Numbered from the stretch's first letter, positions 1 to 13,358 are shown. The stretch is DNA of 64,000 nucleotides from Lichenostomus cassidix (GCA_008360975.2 CM039179.1:61852666-61916665), one strand, 5' to 3'. Notes: generated from the letters alone by a model not told the origin. Numbers and translations are program-made.

Positions 1-1760
1 TTAGCACTTGAATGTGTGTCTGGTATGTTACTGTAAAGAAAGTCTGCTTTGAATGAGTCCTGGGAAGTTCTGCAGTGGATGAATGCAAGAGCATTTGGTC
101 AATTGTCTAGGAGTACCTGAGATCCGTTTAGGCAACTTAGATTTGTAAATAATTCCAATCCTGTTTAATTTTGGTTTAGAATAATCCATTTATTCACAAG
201 CCCCTAAAGAAAGGAAAAGAGGTCCTTATATTGGTTCCCCAATGCCTTCCTCCCACTTTTAATATTATTCAGAATGATTTCCAGGTGACTTTAACTGGGT
301 TTCCAGCAGAAAATGGTATTTTATATATATTTATTTATACATCTATGACCTAAAAAGGAAGGAGGCAGGTGAAGGACTGTGCCATGCAGGACCAGCATTT
401 GGATGGGGGGACCAGGACCACCAGGACCAGCATTTGGATGGGGGGGAGGGGCCCTAAACACTCTCCTCTATCCTCTGTATCAGATGTATGTCTGCATCCA
501 TACAGCCAAAAAAATGCTCAGATTTCTTGCTTTCACCTGCAAGGGAAGTGCAGGGGAAGTACTCCTTGGAAGCCAGGAGAAGGAATGAAGGACACTCCCT
601 CCCAGGACTCTCAGCAGTGGGGCATGTACAGTTGGTGCTGCATCATCAGTTCAAAACTGTACAGTCTGACACACAGCCAGGATCTGTGGCTGCCTACAGT
701 GGTGCTCATGGCCACTGCTGCTGCTGTTCTTGGCCCCACCACCACCAGTGAGTGGTGCCTGACAAGAGGAACTGTGGAAACCCTTTGCTGTATTCCACTG
801 AAACAGCTGGCCAGTTCCGGAAAGCCGTACCGAAGCTGGAATAAGGGAGGAAAATCAGTGATCTCCCAACAACCGTAACTGGCAAAAATCTCCAGTTTAT
901 GCCCCTGAATGGTACGACCCATTAATGCTGTGCAGTGGCATTTGTTCAGCCCTGACTCACAGACAGAAGAATGCCACTGAATGAATCACCAGCAGCATTT
1001 TCCGCAGTATCTAACGAGGTAGTTCATCCAAATATTGATCAGTCCCAAGTCTCTCTGGTTTTTTGAGATTTGAGATACCAGATAGTCTAGTATGCTATTC
1101 ACCAGCAAAATTCTGAATTTTGGAAAGGGATCATTTAGTGAGAAACCAGGAGATGACCAAACACTGGTTGGTGCACTCTTTGTTGATAGGAGCTACCTTC
1201 TGCCTGCTGTGAAGCTATAAAAATGATATGAATGCTGCTGAAATGCAAGAGAAATAGGAACTTATTAAGTTAATAACAGAGAGCTTTAAGGCAAATTAAC
1301 AAAACCACTTTATAAAACATCTCATTCTGCTTGGTCCACTGCTGCAGAAGGTCATTAAGCCAAACACTGTAGTAAAATAATTTTGATCCATAACGGCTGA
1401 AAGGACAAACATTAAGCAAAGGATAATCACAAATTAGCATTCAGGACATCAGCTGAACATTGCAGGTGTTGAGGGAAGATAGTTCCTCCCAGCACAAGCA
1501 CCTGGAAAAGCAAATTTCTTCCCCTTTCCTCCCAGATGTTGGGCACTACATGCTTGGGCAGGGGACACCTCAGGTGCCCACAGTCCTGCTCTGCTCCACC
1601 TCAGTCCTTTGACTTTCACTGCAGTAATGGCTGCATAGGAAAGAGGCACCCCTTCCTACCCTAACTCTCCCCAGCAAGAGATAAGCCTGGGCGTGCCCCA
1701 ACCAAATCCCCATGATTTAAATTGCATGTTACAGGTATTACTACTGCAGAAACCACCCAG
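1..1760. other. Upstream intergenic DNA, no gene supported
   Basis: This stretch precedes the FNDC3A promoter. Several overlapping open frames occur on both strands between about 369 and 922, but they overlap each other in different frames, match no family I know and show no splice structure. The block at 360-1030 is somewhat richer in G+C and CpG than the flanking DNA, so an old unrecognised repeat is possible. I see no piece of CYSLTR2, which is the upstream neighbour in other vertebrates as I remember it. Apart from the short tandem repeat at 387-445, nothing specific can be named. Confidence 0.6.
387..445. repeat. Short tandem duplication, 35-bp period
   Basis: The segment caggaccagcatttggatgg occurs at 387 and again at 422, each copy followed by a run of G. 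The period is 35 bp with about 1.7 copies, and the intervening ACCAGGACCAC is itself a small internal repeat. It looks like simple replication slippage. Confidence 0.85.
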
Positions 1761-1764
1761 AACA

Positions 1765-2230
1765 ATGGAGGAGAAACCTTACAAGAAGTAGTGCAAGTGC
1801 ATCAGTGAGGTGGCTTTGGTACTCAGTATTTCCATGCAACACACCCCTCCTGTGCCTAGTGACTGGTGTAACTGATAGAACCCAAAGTCATGGACTGCAT
1901 GAACTCAAAGGATGTTTTATGGACATTTTGGAAGGGTGGTCCATCAACGACAGGAATGACACATCTGTGTATTATATCAAATTATGGGAAGAAGGGTGGT
2001 GGTTGGTGAATTTGTATTGAGTAGCTTGGGGTCCGCGCATGGTGTAAATAGTATGGAAAAAGGGGTGGAATGTGATGAGTGTGGCTGGGGCAGAGTTAAA
2101 TTTCTTTGCAGTGGCTGGTGTGGGGCTATGTTTTGGGTTTATGCTGAACACAGGGGCGATAACGGCTGGGTTGATAATGGAGATGTTTTTGTTACTTCTG
2201 AGCAGGGCTTACACAAGCATGCCCTGACCC
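1765..2230 (+). mobile_element. ERV LTR-like remnant directly upstream of the FNDC3A CpG island
   Basis: The text from about 1765 to 2230 matches, from memory, a repeat common in bird genomes. Recognisable landmarks are the stretch with tatatcaaattatgggaag and ggtggttggtgaatttgtat (about 1975-2018), then gcagagttaaatttcttt near 2090, then ggggctatgttttggg near 2126 and gcttacacaagcat near 2207. This combination is typical of an avian endogenous retrovirus LTR or LTR-adjacent sequence. No gag, pol or env reading frame is present, so this is a fragment or solo remnant. It ends where the GC-rich promoter begins. The class assignment and exact ends are inference from recall and need a RepeatMasker-type comparison. 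An unrelated avian interspersed repeat is the alternative. Confidence 0.5.
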
Positions 2231-2285
2231 CAGACCCCTGTACAGGGCTAAGGTCAAGGCCCCGGTGTAGCCGAGCCCCAGCCCC

Positions 2286-2332
2286 AGTGACCCTAGTGAC
2301 CCCCGTGACCGCACTGACCGCACTGACCCTGG
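2286..2332. repeat. Degenerate short tandem repeat (GTGACC / CTGACCGCA units)
   Basis: The sequence runs through repeated gtgaccctagtgacccccgt and gaccgcactgaccgcactga units at the left edge of the CpG island. It is a low-copy, imperfect short tandem repeat and may vary in length between individuals. Confidence 0.7.
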
Positions 2333-2339
2333 CCCGTCC

Positions 2340-2460
2340 CGCAGGCCCCGCCCCTCTGTGCAGGCCACGCCCCATCAGACCACGCCCCTCAATAGAGGCC
2401 ACGCCCACACACCCTGCCCCACCCCGCCCTCCTACCGCCGCCCCGCCCTCCCGCAGGGGG
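2340..2460. promoter_or_regulatory. Cluster of Sp/KLF-type GC and CACCC boxes
   Basis: At least five closely spaced CCGCCC or CACGCCC cores can be read: ccccgcccct at about 2346, ccacgccccat near 2363, cacgcccctc near 2381, ccacgcccac near 2399 and ccccgccctcc near 2421 and 2440. Such arrays bind Sp1/KLF factors in CpG-island promoters. Function is inferred from the motifs only. Confidence 0.6.
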
Positions 2461-2465
2461 GATGC

Positions 2466-2477
2466 CGCGCAGGCGCA
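2466..2477 (+). promoter_or_regulatory. NRF1-like site
   Basis: CGCGCAGGCGCA matches the NRF1 consensus YGCGCAYGCGCR except for G in place of a central pyrimidine, a commonly seen variant. It sits about 60 bp upstream of the YY1-like motif, a usual position for NRF1 in a TATA-less promoter. Confidence 0.5.
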
Positions 2478-2526
2478 CTGCGCGCCAGAGCCAACTGTCC
2501 CCTCGCGGCCCCCCCAGCCTTCCCCA

Positions 2527-2537
2527 AAGATGGCGGC
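2527..2537 (+). promoter_or_regulatory. YY1-like motif near the probable transcription start
   Basis: AAGATGGCGGC is the classical YY1 core in the orientation commonly found just downstream of transcription starts. It suggests that transcription begins close to 2500-2530. If it is transcribed, its ATG opens a 27-codon arginine-rich frame ending in TGA at 2611-2613. Confidence 0.55.
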
Positions 2538-2820
2538 CGCGCGCCGCCGGGCGAGGCGGCGGGCAGCGCTGAGGCGGCGGGGCGGGGGCGACGGCGGGAG
2601 CGGGGGGCAGTGACAGGTGCGGGAAGGGCAGGGAGAAGCGGCGGAGCGGCGGCGGCCGGAGCGCAGGTACCTCGAGTGGGCGGGCCAAGGGGTGGGGAAA
2701 GCGCCGCCCCTACCCGGGCTGCGCCATCGGGAACTCCCCCTGGCGCTCCCCGCCCCGGCGCCGCTGCCCGCTGGCGGCGGAGCGCGGACCGTTAGCCGGG
2801 AGAGCAGCGGGGCCATGGCG
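2530..2820 (+). other. FNDC3A: Probable FNDC3A exon 1 (5' UTR), donor at 2821
   Basis: The strongest donor in the island is ATGGCG|GTGAGT at 2820/2821. Other candidates are GCGCAG|GTACCT at 2666/2667 and ACAG|GTGCGG near 2614. Exon 2 carries an in-frame TGA (21374-21376) six codons upstream of the FNDC3A start, so exon 1 should be non-coding for the main protein. If the 2820 donor is used, the ATG at 2815, in the perfect Kozak context GCCATGG, would read across the junction as M-A-V-I-L-stop, a five-codon upstream ORF. The left end is estimated from the YY1 motif. Transcript data would settle both the start and the donor. Confidence 0.55.
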
Positions 2821-3211
2821 GTGAGTAGGCGCTGCTGGCGAACCGCCGCCTTCCCCTCGGCGGGGCGGCGAGAGGGGTGCGAGGGGACGGGCGCAGCGCC
2901 GCTACCTGCCCCCGGAGCCTGAGCAGCGGCGCTCCCCGCCGGGGAGGAGCGGGCAGCCGGCGCCTCCGACGGAGCCCCGCGAAAGAAACTTTGCGTCTCG
3001 CTCCCCTCCGTCGCTCGGAGGAGCCTCTGCCGGCCGGGGCGCGGGGATCCGCCCGCTGTCAGCGCCGGGCTGCGGCGCGGCGGCCGCGGGAGGAGGCGGT
3101 GGTTGAGCCGGAGAGAGAAGCAGATGCGGAGCGCGAGCAGAGCAGCTGAGCCGGCTGTGACAGGCGGGGAGGAGAAGGCAGTGCTGGTGTTCAACACCTC
3201 TTTCTCCTTGG

Positions 3212-3230
3212 GTTGTTGTTGTTGTTGTTG
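3212..3230. repeat. (GTT)n microsatellite
   Basis: An uninterrupted run of about six GTT units lies at the downstream edge of the first CpG island. Confidence 0.9.
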
Positions 3231-6200
3231 CTCTCCGCCTAAGCCGTAAAGGTTCCCTCGGAACGCCCAGCTAAAGGGATTGAGCTTCTCTATGTAGGTA
3301 AAACAGTCTTCCCGAAAACATCTTGACTGCTAGCAGAGGCATTATTCTTTCAGGCACATTTACTCCCGATTCCCCCCTCCCTGAGCATCGCCCTACCTAA
3401 ACAGAAACTTTTCCTTGCTTCCAGGCAACTTAGAAAGTGAAACCAGCTAAAAGCAAAAATGAAACTCTTCAGCTGATTTTTATTGTGCGCAGTAAAGAAA
3501 ATAAGCAGCAGAAACGAGGGAAAATATATGTGGTAGGAGCAAATGTTATAAATGGCACCTCAAGACGTGTTAGTCATTTGTTTAACCCTGTCAAAGGCAA
3601 TTTATTAGCCACCTTGGATGTCAAGTGTTATTCCAGAACATTTCGTGTTACGAAGTAATTTCTGTGAAACGTTCTTTGTTTTTAGAATTTAAATCTGCAT
3701 TTGATCAAATGCACACCTGATTATAAATGCCTTAAATTTTCAAGGAGACTTAAAATCTCTACATTTTTTGCTGCTAAGTACCTGGCAGCTTCTGTCTTAG
3801 AGCTGGAGGACCCAATCCTGCTAAGCTTTCTGCTTAAAAGAAGCTATTTTGTTGTTATGGCAATGGGAAACTTTCTGCTTTACGCAGCACAGAAATTTAA
3901 CTGATGTGAATCTGCATCCATAGATGTGTTTATTTTCTGTGTTGTGAAATAGTATGAGTCACAGCAAACCAGTGGTCCTTAAAATTCAGAAAGGATGATC
4001 AGTTACATTTTTTTCCCTGCCTCTTTTTCATTTTTTAAGGAAATGGTCTCAAACAATTATGAAATGTAATTACATGATGAATGGAGAAGTAGCAAGCTGT
4101 CAGGTAGGGAGAAAGCTGTACACATATGTGAAAGTCAGAAGTAGCTGAGTATCTCTATCACTGAACGTTGGCAAATTGGATAGAGTTCTTGACAGCTGGT
4201 GTTTCTACTAAGCAGGAAGGCTGCTAGTCAAGTTTGGAAACACAACATCTAGTCTAGATTCACTCTATGTACACATGTGCACATTGTCTCAATGCATATG
4301 TATTGAATCTGGGAGTTGTTTTGGCAAACCACAACAGAATGATTTTTCTGGTGACTTTGGGAGAGAATATTGACGTGCTGTATCAGTTCCATTGGAGCAC
4401 TGGACACTGATTTTTGGCAGATGAAGCCTTAGTTAAGAGAGACACAGATCCTTGTCCTCAGAAAGGACTCAATGATCTGTTGCTTAGGTCACTTGGTCAG
4501 GAGGTGAGCAATCTGCTTTGAGCAGAGTCATAGGCTGACTACTGTAGGTGATAATATTAAACAGAATTAGATGAGTGTCTCAGAGGTTTTTTTCAGGGTA
4601 AATGGAGCTCTTCTGAGGCTTTTTGCTGTGTGACAAGCTCTGGGGTATGAGTTACATGAGGCTCAGGTCATTGCACCCAATAGTAAAGTTACCTGATTTT
4701 GGTCCATTAGTGGCATTTCTACCTTTTTTAAGTTGGAGTTTCTACTAGTTTGTGAACTAAAAACTCAAAAGCTTTAGCTTTTTATAGGCAATGATGTAAT
4801 GGTCTTGCAGAAACTTGAATTATAATTTGGACTAATAACTCATCTGCTTTGGGCTGTGAGTCCTGTGGCTCTTGGGATGCTTTTCTTTGTTATTCTTTGC
4901 CTTGTGGCCATTTAATTTTACTTTAATTTGGACCTACATTGGCTAACTCAGTGTTACGCTGATGATCATTTTTGCTCAAGATCTCAAGGAGATCCTTTAT
5001 AATTGTTATTGCAACCTTAACTACTTAACATGTTTCTGCAGTGTTCTCTTAGGACTTAAGAAAAACTCTTAAAGCCTGACTTTAGGAGAGGTTCAATTTT
5101 TCATCCTTGTCAGTACTTTGTCATAAATGGTTTTAACTTTTAAATGCTTTTAGACGATGCTACAATTTACCTTGCTGGCTGGTCACTTCTGAAATAGTGT
5201 ATGCTATTGTGTATGTGTTGGTCTGTAGAAATATTAAATGCTGGGAAGGTGTTAAGTGCTGCTGTTCTGATTGTCTATTGATGCCTGTCAGTGACAAATC
5301 CTGTAACCCAGCCCCATCCCCCTTTTTGGGTGGAACTGGCAAACATGCAGTCTTGTTCATTCCCAGACAGACAGATACTAGAAAAGACTGTTTTTGTGAG
5401 GATGCAGGCCTACTTCCTACCCAGTGTTGTCTGCATCCATTGATGTTTCTTGTTCCTTGGAACCTGAGCAATTCTTATCTTCCTCTAGCAATTTTGTATC
5501 TTTTTTTGACCTCCAACTTCTAATTGTTGTGGGGTTTCTAGTTCAATCTCTGCTAAAATGTCTACAGATAATATCATGTTCCATCGGTGCATTTCTGTTA
5601 TCTAAAATATGACTTGGATTCTCTCTATTATAGGTGTCAATAACACTTCTATATTTTGTCATTGATTTCTTTAAGACTGTTGGCTTGGGGAAATTCCCAG
5701 GCAATTTGTAGCAAAATTCAACTTCATTGCAATTTATAGTGCATGAGTTGAATTGTGAGACATTGTTTTTCCTACAGGACCAGATCTAAGTAAAAATAGA
5801 TTTGACTTGGACTGTCAAGTCTTTAGCTTAACTAAAAGATACTGTCTGTATCTCAGGAAAGCAGTAATAGTTTGGAATGAATACACTGCTGCTTTTTCTG
5901 CTCAGCAAACATGAACAATATTTATTTTGCTCATGGGGCCAATGTTTCCTGAGCTACAGAAATGACTGGTGTTTTGCTTGTTCTTTGCCATATACAGTAA
6001 ACTTTGAGCTTCTTTAATGCTGATGCTCACTCGATGCCAATTGAAAAACACTCTCAGCCCTTTTCTTAAACTTGCCTATCCATGAAGTTTAATGGTTGTG
6101 TTTATGTCCAGTAGTATTTTGGATTGTCATCCTGAGGTCTGTATTTTGTAGGGCTGATGAGGTTAGCCGATTGTTTAGGAAATGTGTGTAACATTTAATA

Positions 6201-9200
6201 GTATTACATGTTTCTTGTAGGTTGTCATCTTTAATTGTTCCAATTAATTTATGTTTAGTTTCAGATGGGACAAATATTTTTGAAGTCGTTTTGTTCACTT
6301 CCCAGAAATCTGGTCGCAGATCCAGCTGCTCATACTCTTGAGCCTGTAACCACTGAAAATCTGCAGACTTTTTACTAACCTGTCATAGATGACTTTAATG
6401 AAATATAAATTATAATAGAATTTTCTATGTTCTTTTGTCAATAATTAAATAGAATTTTTAGCTGTTCCTTTCGTGGTGGACTCTTGATGTACTCACTTGT
6501 TAGGTTATGCATCTTTTTTTGGTTGTGCTGATAATCTGTTTTGGTTACAACACATGCTGCAGAAACTGTTGGTCTTCACTGTGATGGCACAGTTGTGTAG
6601 AAAACTGTGTTATTACTCTTCCTGGATGTATTGGTTTAGAAAGCTTTTGTATTCAGGCTTGCAGTACCTCAGGAATGGAATATCCTTTTATCTTCTAAAT
6701 ACTGTATTAAAACTTTAGTGCTGTGCTCATTAGTGATGTCTTCACAGCACCTTTCAAACTGAGTTAGACTGGATGTGCTTAGCCCTCTTTGTTCATGGCT
6801 CCAAGTAAACTTTCACTATTTATGTCTAGGTAAGCCCATTTGTTGGCCTCAGTCTCACCAGACCTGGCCATGTGTCTGCCAGTTTGCTTAACAGAATTTA
6901 TATTCTTGTGTCCCTTTAAGTTTTTACTTTTTCAGGATATACGGACCTTCTGCTCATGCTGTTCTGCAGTCAGAACATCATCTAGGTTAACACTGGTACC
7001 CTCTCTTTCAGTTTAGTACCTTGGGTGTCAAACACCATCCCAACAGCAGTTTGCAGAAGTTAAACGGGAGCACTGAATATGCCTATAGTGTACCTCCCCC
7101 CAACTCTTCTGCCAGAGTTGTTCCAAAGTATTTAGGAGAGATGAAAATATATGCATTGGAGATCAAAAGATACTGCATTTTTAGGCAGTGGAAAATATTG
7201 TACCTTGTTATATATTTAATTACTTGGTGCATAATGAGTTGACAAAAATGAAATTATCTATAAATTGTCAATCCCAGTTTGACCAGTAGAAGTAATTTTT
7301 ATTAGCCATTAGTAAGAGAAGCACAGCACTTTCTAACATGTAATAAATGTCTTCTGCTTTCCAGAAGCACTAAAACAAGCCCTTTTACTTTCTGGTAATG
7401 TACAGGTTTCTATAATATAGTGTCAAAAACCATTGTTTCAAAACTATGAATTCACTAAATTTCTTTGGAACCAGTGTCTTACACAATTTGAAAAAACTAT
7501 TTACCAGCATGCTGGAAATTGTTCTCTGGAAAAGCAGCAAGGTCTAAAAGGATTTATACTGTGACAGGTATGGATAGATGGTAACTTTATTCTGTAACTA
7601 GGAGTGAAAAGGAATATGCAGGGCACCAATGTTAACTTTACCTTCTGCATAAGAGTTCTTTTTTAATTTACTTTGGTTTATTTGTACCTTGGTTGAATTT
7701 AAATCTGCAAGCTCAGTTCCTATTTGATTTTGAATAACTTGAAGTGAAAATGAACTTAGCAAACCCAGAGCTTTACTGTAACCAGCAGTAAAATGTAAAA
7801 AAATCTCAATAGTTTACAAGTGTAAATACTCCCTTGTAAATGGGATTGAGTTTCCCCAGTGTATGGATCCAATGTCTGTGGTACACAGGATCCTACAAGC
7901 GTGGGCTGCTGCCCAGCTGTTGCCTCATTTCCCCTCGCTAACATAGTATACTCCATACCAGATCTTACTCCTTTGAATATAAAATAAATCCGTCTTCTCT
8001 AACTTCCAATTTTCAAACTACAGGGTTTTGTTTTTTGTAGTTTGTTGTCATTTTAACTGGAAGAACTGTATCTCCTAGATGACTTCACAGAAGGAAATGG
8101 AGACAACAGAATAGCAAGTGGACTAATTTTACTTTGTGGCAGAGGAACACATTTTAGGTAGGGATAGCAAATCAAGTAGTAATGATCTGCAAAAAGCATG
8201 CATGCAGCTGGAAACTAATCTGTAAGCAAAAAATGAATGGATAAGAAGGTTCGGCACAAACTTTGGTGACTTGCAATGTCTCGGCAATGAGAGAGCTGTG
8301 ACTATAACTATTCATTAATATTTCAAAATATGTATTGATAGGCTCTTAGGGGACTTTTTACAAGAAGAATAAATGTCATAAAACACAAGAGTTACCATGC
8401 CTCTATAAATCCTGTAGATTCTATTAAAAATGTAAATGGGGAAGATGACACTGTAAGACAAGTATTTACCAATTTAGTCTAGTATGAAAGTGGATTGAAG
8501 ATTTTGAAGTACTAAGAAGTTAGGACTAAAAGAAGCTGTGGAAGTGAGTAGTGACTCTTGAAAATTATCAGTCTTAGATGCAGCTGAAATGTATAGTTTT
8601 AATTTCTTCAGACTTGCTAATAACTTGACTGCTCCCATATGAGAATATTAGTAGTATATATGCACATTCCACTCAGTGGCAGGTGAAAGTTACCATAAAT
8701 CAAGCAATAGATCTTAAAAGTACCCCACTACTTTTAATTATGTACATCATGGCAGTACAGCTCAAAACAAATCAGTTTGTAATTTTGTGACTGTGTTGTT
8801 GTTAGCAAATTGACGACTATTCAGTGTTGGAACAGGCATAAAAGAGGAAGCTGAGAGCAGCTTAGTCCTCTTGATTTGATTGGGCAATCAAACTAGTTGG
8901 TCGCATGGTGTTTTGATTGACTAAAACTTTTCTAGGAAGATGGTGTGGAACTTGGGAGAAGGGAATGCTGATATCATCTGAGAAACCTGCTCTCATTTTG
9001 CTGGTCTTCCCCTTCAGTAGCTGCAGACACTCCTCCATTGGAGAACTCCTGCATGAGTAGCACATTTGGACTGCAAGAGCTGCATGTACCTTGTGATGTT
9101 GTTTGGCTGTTCTGCTTTATTTTTTTTTTTTCTATGGGGTAAAAGTAACTGCTTCAGTACCATTGTGACTAAGTTGAATATTAGGAAAGTGAAGGACCTA

Positions 9201-12200
9201 GAAGGATGCCTCTTGACCTTTTTTACTATCATGGTCTGTAGCTTCATTAATGCTATTCATTGACACTGGCAAAAGCAGTTCCTCTTCAAGAACTTCCTCT
9301 CTCTTTATTCCTACATTTGGCAATTGTGTGTATTTTAAAAAATGAAATTGTTCAGGAAACTTCTGTGTTAAAACTGACCAATTCTTGTATGATTAATTTT
9401 TAAATTGCATCTGCCTTATAGTTTAATTTACTTTGTTGACCAGTTACTTGCAGTGGTGCAAGTGGGATTTGCTAGAATGATTTAGCAGAACTGACTTACA
9501 GCAGTTTAAATTCTTGATAAAAGAACACACTTCAAATGTGTTTGTTAGGCCTCAAAAGACCTTTTTTGTTGAATTTTTACTCTTGGGAAGTAGTTTTCAT
9601 ATGTCTGTCTTGATTTGTCGTGCTCTGTTCTGTTGTCCTGTTCCTTATGGAAGAAGAGACCTACACCTTTTCCGAAGAGAATCGGTGGATAGAAATTTTA
9701 AAGTCTCTTAGACTTGTAGCCTCATTGATCCTACATCATCTTGCGTTTGAATAGCACAGTTTCCATTTTTCAGAATGAACAGGGAAAAGTTGTTTCATAA
9801 GAGTTCTTTAAAAGCTGCTCATTCTGCTTGAGTCATGCACTCTTTGTAGCTCCAACATCAGCAGCTGTCTCTGCAATAAATTTATCTCACTGACCAGTTG
9901 CAGGCATTAATAAAAATATATCCATGTTTTTAGTTTGCCTTAAAGGTATCATATGAAAAATTGTCTTGAAAATTTGTCCTTGCTACTAATCGCCTCTGAG
10001 AAAAGGGAGTCAATAACAAATGAGGAAGTAGCTTGAATCTTGGCATTGAATTTGCTTGTTTTCTCAAAAACTAAGCATGTTATTAAACAGAAATGAAGGC
10101 GAGAGTAACAGTTAAGTGGGAAAGGCCAAGTTGGTTTTGAAGCCATGTGATTTTCAGAAAACAAACTGAAGGAAATCCAGTCCTGGCCGAAGCTTAGAAG
10201 AATCTAATTTAGCTGGTATAAAAGTAAAACTAGGAGGGTTTAAGGAAATTCTTGGGAGTTACAAGAGTGTAAAACAAAACATAGTTTAAATCAATGTAGC
10301 ATAAATAAAGTGGAGTTGCATTGCAGATCTTTTATAAGTGGTGCAAAAAATACACTGTGCAGTTCATTCTCTTAATTTCTTTCTGAGGATGATTCCCATG
10401 AGTATCTAAATGGCACTTGTTGTCCAAGACAAAGGAGGTTACAGTATTGCACCATGTGTGTGTCAGTGCATTGGATTAATATATCTGCTAGGCTAGGTAT
10501 AGATTTGCACCCAGCTGCTGACAATTTACTCATTGATTGTAAAATGCACACTATTAAATTAGTTCCAAGTAAAATTAACAGATCCATTCTGACTTGTGTT
10601 AGAGTTGCCCCTACCACTTACTAAAAGCTACAGAACCAGTTTAGACTTCTTTGAAGGTATAAGAGGGAGGGGCAAATAGTTGGAAAGTACTGAATTCTTC
10701 ATAGGCAATAGCTGCAAGTTATATGTGCTTCATCCAGATAAGGACTGGGGATTATTTTAAATAATATAATAACAATAACACTTAAAAGCAGAATGTGGTG
10801 TTTTGAAGCAGTCTCAGTCACACTGGTCTTGCTGTGTACAGTCAAGCATTCAGTGCTTGTGCTGGGCAAGCTGAAGTAGTAAGTGTCCATGAACATATTG
10901 TGCCTTTATGGATGACTGGTTTATCACTGTCTGTTTTTTCCTCTATGTAGTCTTCACCTTCAAAAGTTTAGTTTTCCACATCAGCTACTATTAAGAACTT
11001 AGCCTGTTTGGCTCAGATTCAAAAACTGCTAGCTCATAAATACAAATGCATTTAACTTGAACAGCTGGGGTATTTTCAATTATCTACTATGCATTCCCAT
11101 ATAGGTTATAGTACCCATGGCATGAATGCATGACCTGCATTTGAAACTGCTCCTAAATCATTGTGGTTTATAGTCTGGAGTATGAAGGTAACATGAAATA
11201 AGTATTAATTTACTGTGGCACACTAAACTCCTGCAATGCCAAGGTTTGCTGTTGTGGCGCTTGGCCATTCTTGCTCTGAGTGGATCAAGTGCTGACTATT
11301 GGGCATGAGTTAGATCTGGTAACTGTTTGGCTGTTGATGTGCACCCTGCATTTGCTGAGCAAACAGTGTTTACTTCATAAGAGGATTAATCATAAGAGCA
11401 TTAATTTTACACCTTTTAGTGTTCACCTTCCAATGGTAACATAATACGAACAGAGTTGTATATTGTGTTTCTTAGACTTTGAGAATTCTGTTGAGTGTCT
11501 GTGACAACACTTGAAGTATTTCCATATTCATGGTAGATGTTGTTAATTCTTTTTTTCTAGGAACTTTCAGTGCTTATTCAAACCTTTAGCATATCTTTAC
11601 TCTTAAGCAACTGTCAGACTTTGACTTTGTTGATTTACTTTATGAAATTATACTATTTTTATAATTTTCCTGTATTGCCTATCTGTGACTTTAGTTTTAT
11701 GACTAGCATTGAAGGTGAAGTAGCCATTTCATTTTCACTGTACTTAAAAGGAGATTGTCAAATCAGTGAAAGAGAAATGTTCCACAGAACACACGTTTCT
11801 TCTAACAAAAAATAACAGTTCTCTGTTCTGTTGGAAAAATGTTTATCAAGTGTCCCAGGAAACATTTCTAAAAGAGGAAAAATACTTTATCAGAAACAAA
11901 GCGCATATTTTAAATAAATTGCATATTAATTGAATAATTAGTTCAGAACTGAAAAAGAAAAGCTGGTGTACTGTAATTGCCACATCTGAAACTCTTTGAC
12001 TGGAAAATGTGGTAAATGTACAGGGAGGGGGAGAAATTAAAATCCTTCTGCTCAGTTCTGATTCTTAAAAACAAATACAAAACTCTTCAGCATGCTTCAT
12101 AAATTTAATAGCTCAGCTACAACCTTATGGATCTCTGGGTAATTATATTCTAATACATTTCTGCACCAGCTGCATCACTCTATCTGAGCTTTTTCCAGTA

Positions 12201-13358
12201 GTGCATTAAGTGATATTACTAACATCTGTTGTATATTCTTTGTTCTTTCCTCTTCACCCTAGGGCTCCATTGGAATATTCTAGAATTTTCCTCATTTTAG
12301 CATATTTGTACATCTTAGGCACTTCTATTTGTCTACTCTTGTCTCATAAGTTCTGAACTGAATAGCCAATTTGACGTATTGGAAGGAATTAGGATAGTAA
12401 TTTTTACAAGTCTGAAGTTGTCGGGCAGCTTGTCGGGCAAGTTGTTTTAAGGACTGTAGAAAATAATAAAGAATAAATTTTATCTTACAGTAGACACTAA
12501 ATAATGGACATGGTGCATATTTACTTATAAATGTCTCAATCACAGGAGAAGTTTAAATAGTAGGTTGCATCTTCTTGAAAAGAAGAGTCAAATGTGAGGT
12601 TCTAATATGTATAAAATAGGGCTTTTTTTCTTCAGCTATTTGAAAGATGTTTATTTTGCAAGTACATCTGCTGTCTTCATGTTGGAGAAGGCAGAATCAA
12701 AGCATTTAATGCATTAGGATTGAGTGATGGTTTTATGGTCTTTCAGGTTCTATAAATTCATTCCTTAGTTTTTGGCAAAACCTAACTTCCATTCTTACTG
12801 GAAGTTATCTGGACTGGAGGATGAGCCTTGCCTGTGGTTCCTGGGGGAGTTTAGCTACGTGAAGACCCAGGTGAAGGAGGAATGCACACCTGCTCTGCTG
12901 TGCTGAACCCACTGGGAAAACACACCTTTATAGTAACCTTGAATTGGCAGCTGGAATATGATAGTGGTTGAAGCATGTTTAAAACTGCAGTACTGACAAA
13001 GAAATCATAGAAAAAAAACTGGGTTTTTTTACTTGTGCAAGAGCAATATGCAGTTTGGAAACATTTAGTATTGATTTCATTAAGCCACTTTCTTACACTG
13101 CACCCTTCTGTGTTAGGTGCTTTTGTCTTGTCCCTGCTTAAACTTCAGACCTTGTGTTGTATAGAATCAAGGCTCTTGTGAACAGCTCTCTGGAATAATA
13201 GAAGTTTGTGTCTGTTGTTCACCAGATTTGACATAATTAGGATGTGAAAGAGTGTTAAGTTGCTGTAAGCATTGTGATGATAAGTAGGTAGGTAGAGAAG
13301 AACTACTCTATAAATCACAAAAACTAAGGAAAAAAAAGCAGCAATGCAGGTTTCTCCT

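Larger units (their letters stand above)
2260..3160 (+). promoter_or_regulatory. FNDC3A: CpG-island promoter of FNDC3A (distal, long isoform)
   Basis: G+C content rises sharply here, with dense CpG, against AT-rich flanks on both sides. No TATA box is evident. The left shoulder (2340-2460) carries a series of GC/CACCC boxes, followed by an NRF1-like site and a YY1-like site, an arrangement typical of broad, TATA-less housekeeping promoters. The + strand assignment follows from the first recognisable coding exon 18 kb downstream on the same strand and from strong splice donors within the island. The long open frames on both strands through this island, up to 352 codons, are composition artefacts. 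Confidence 0.85.

Noticed and set aside
369..922. Overlapping ORFs of up to 169 codons upstream of the promoter
   Set aside because: Three plus-strand frames and one minus-strand frame overlap over the same DNA, with no recognisable domain or splice context.
1..2200. 3' end of CYSLTR2 or another upstream neighbour gene
   Set aside because: No receptor-like coding sequence or terminal exon could be found in the left part of the window.
2139..3197. 352-codon minus-strand ORF and several plus-strand ORFs through the first CpG island
   Set aside because: Stop codons are rare in very GC-rich DNA. The products are Arg/Pro/Ala-rich with no family resemblance, and open frames exist on both strands at once.
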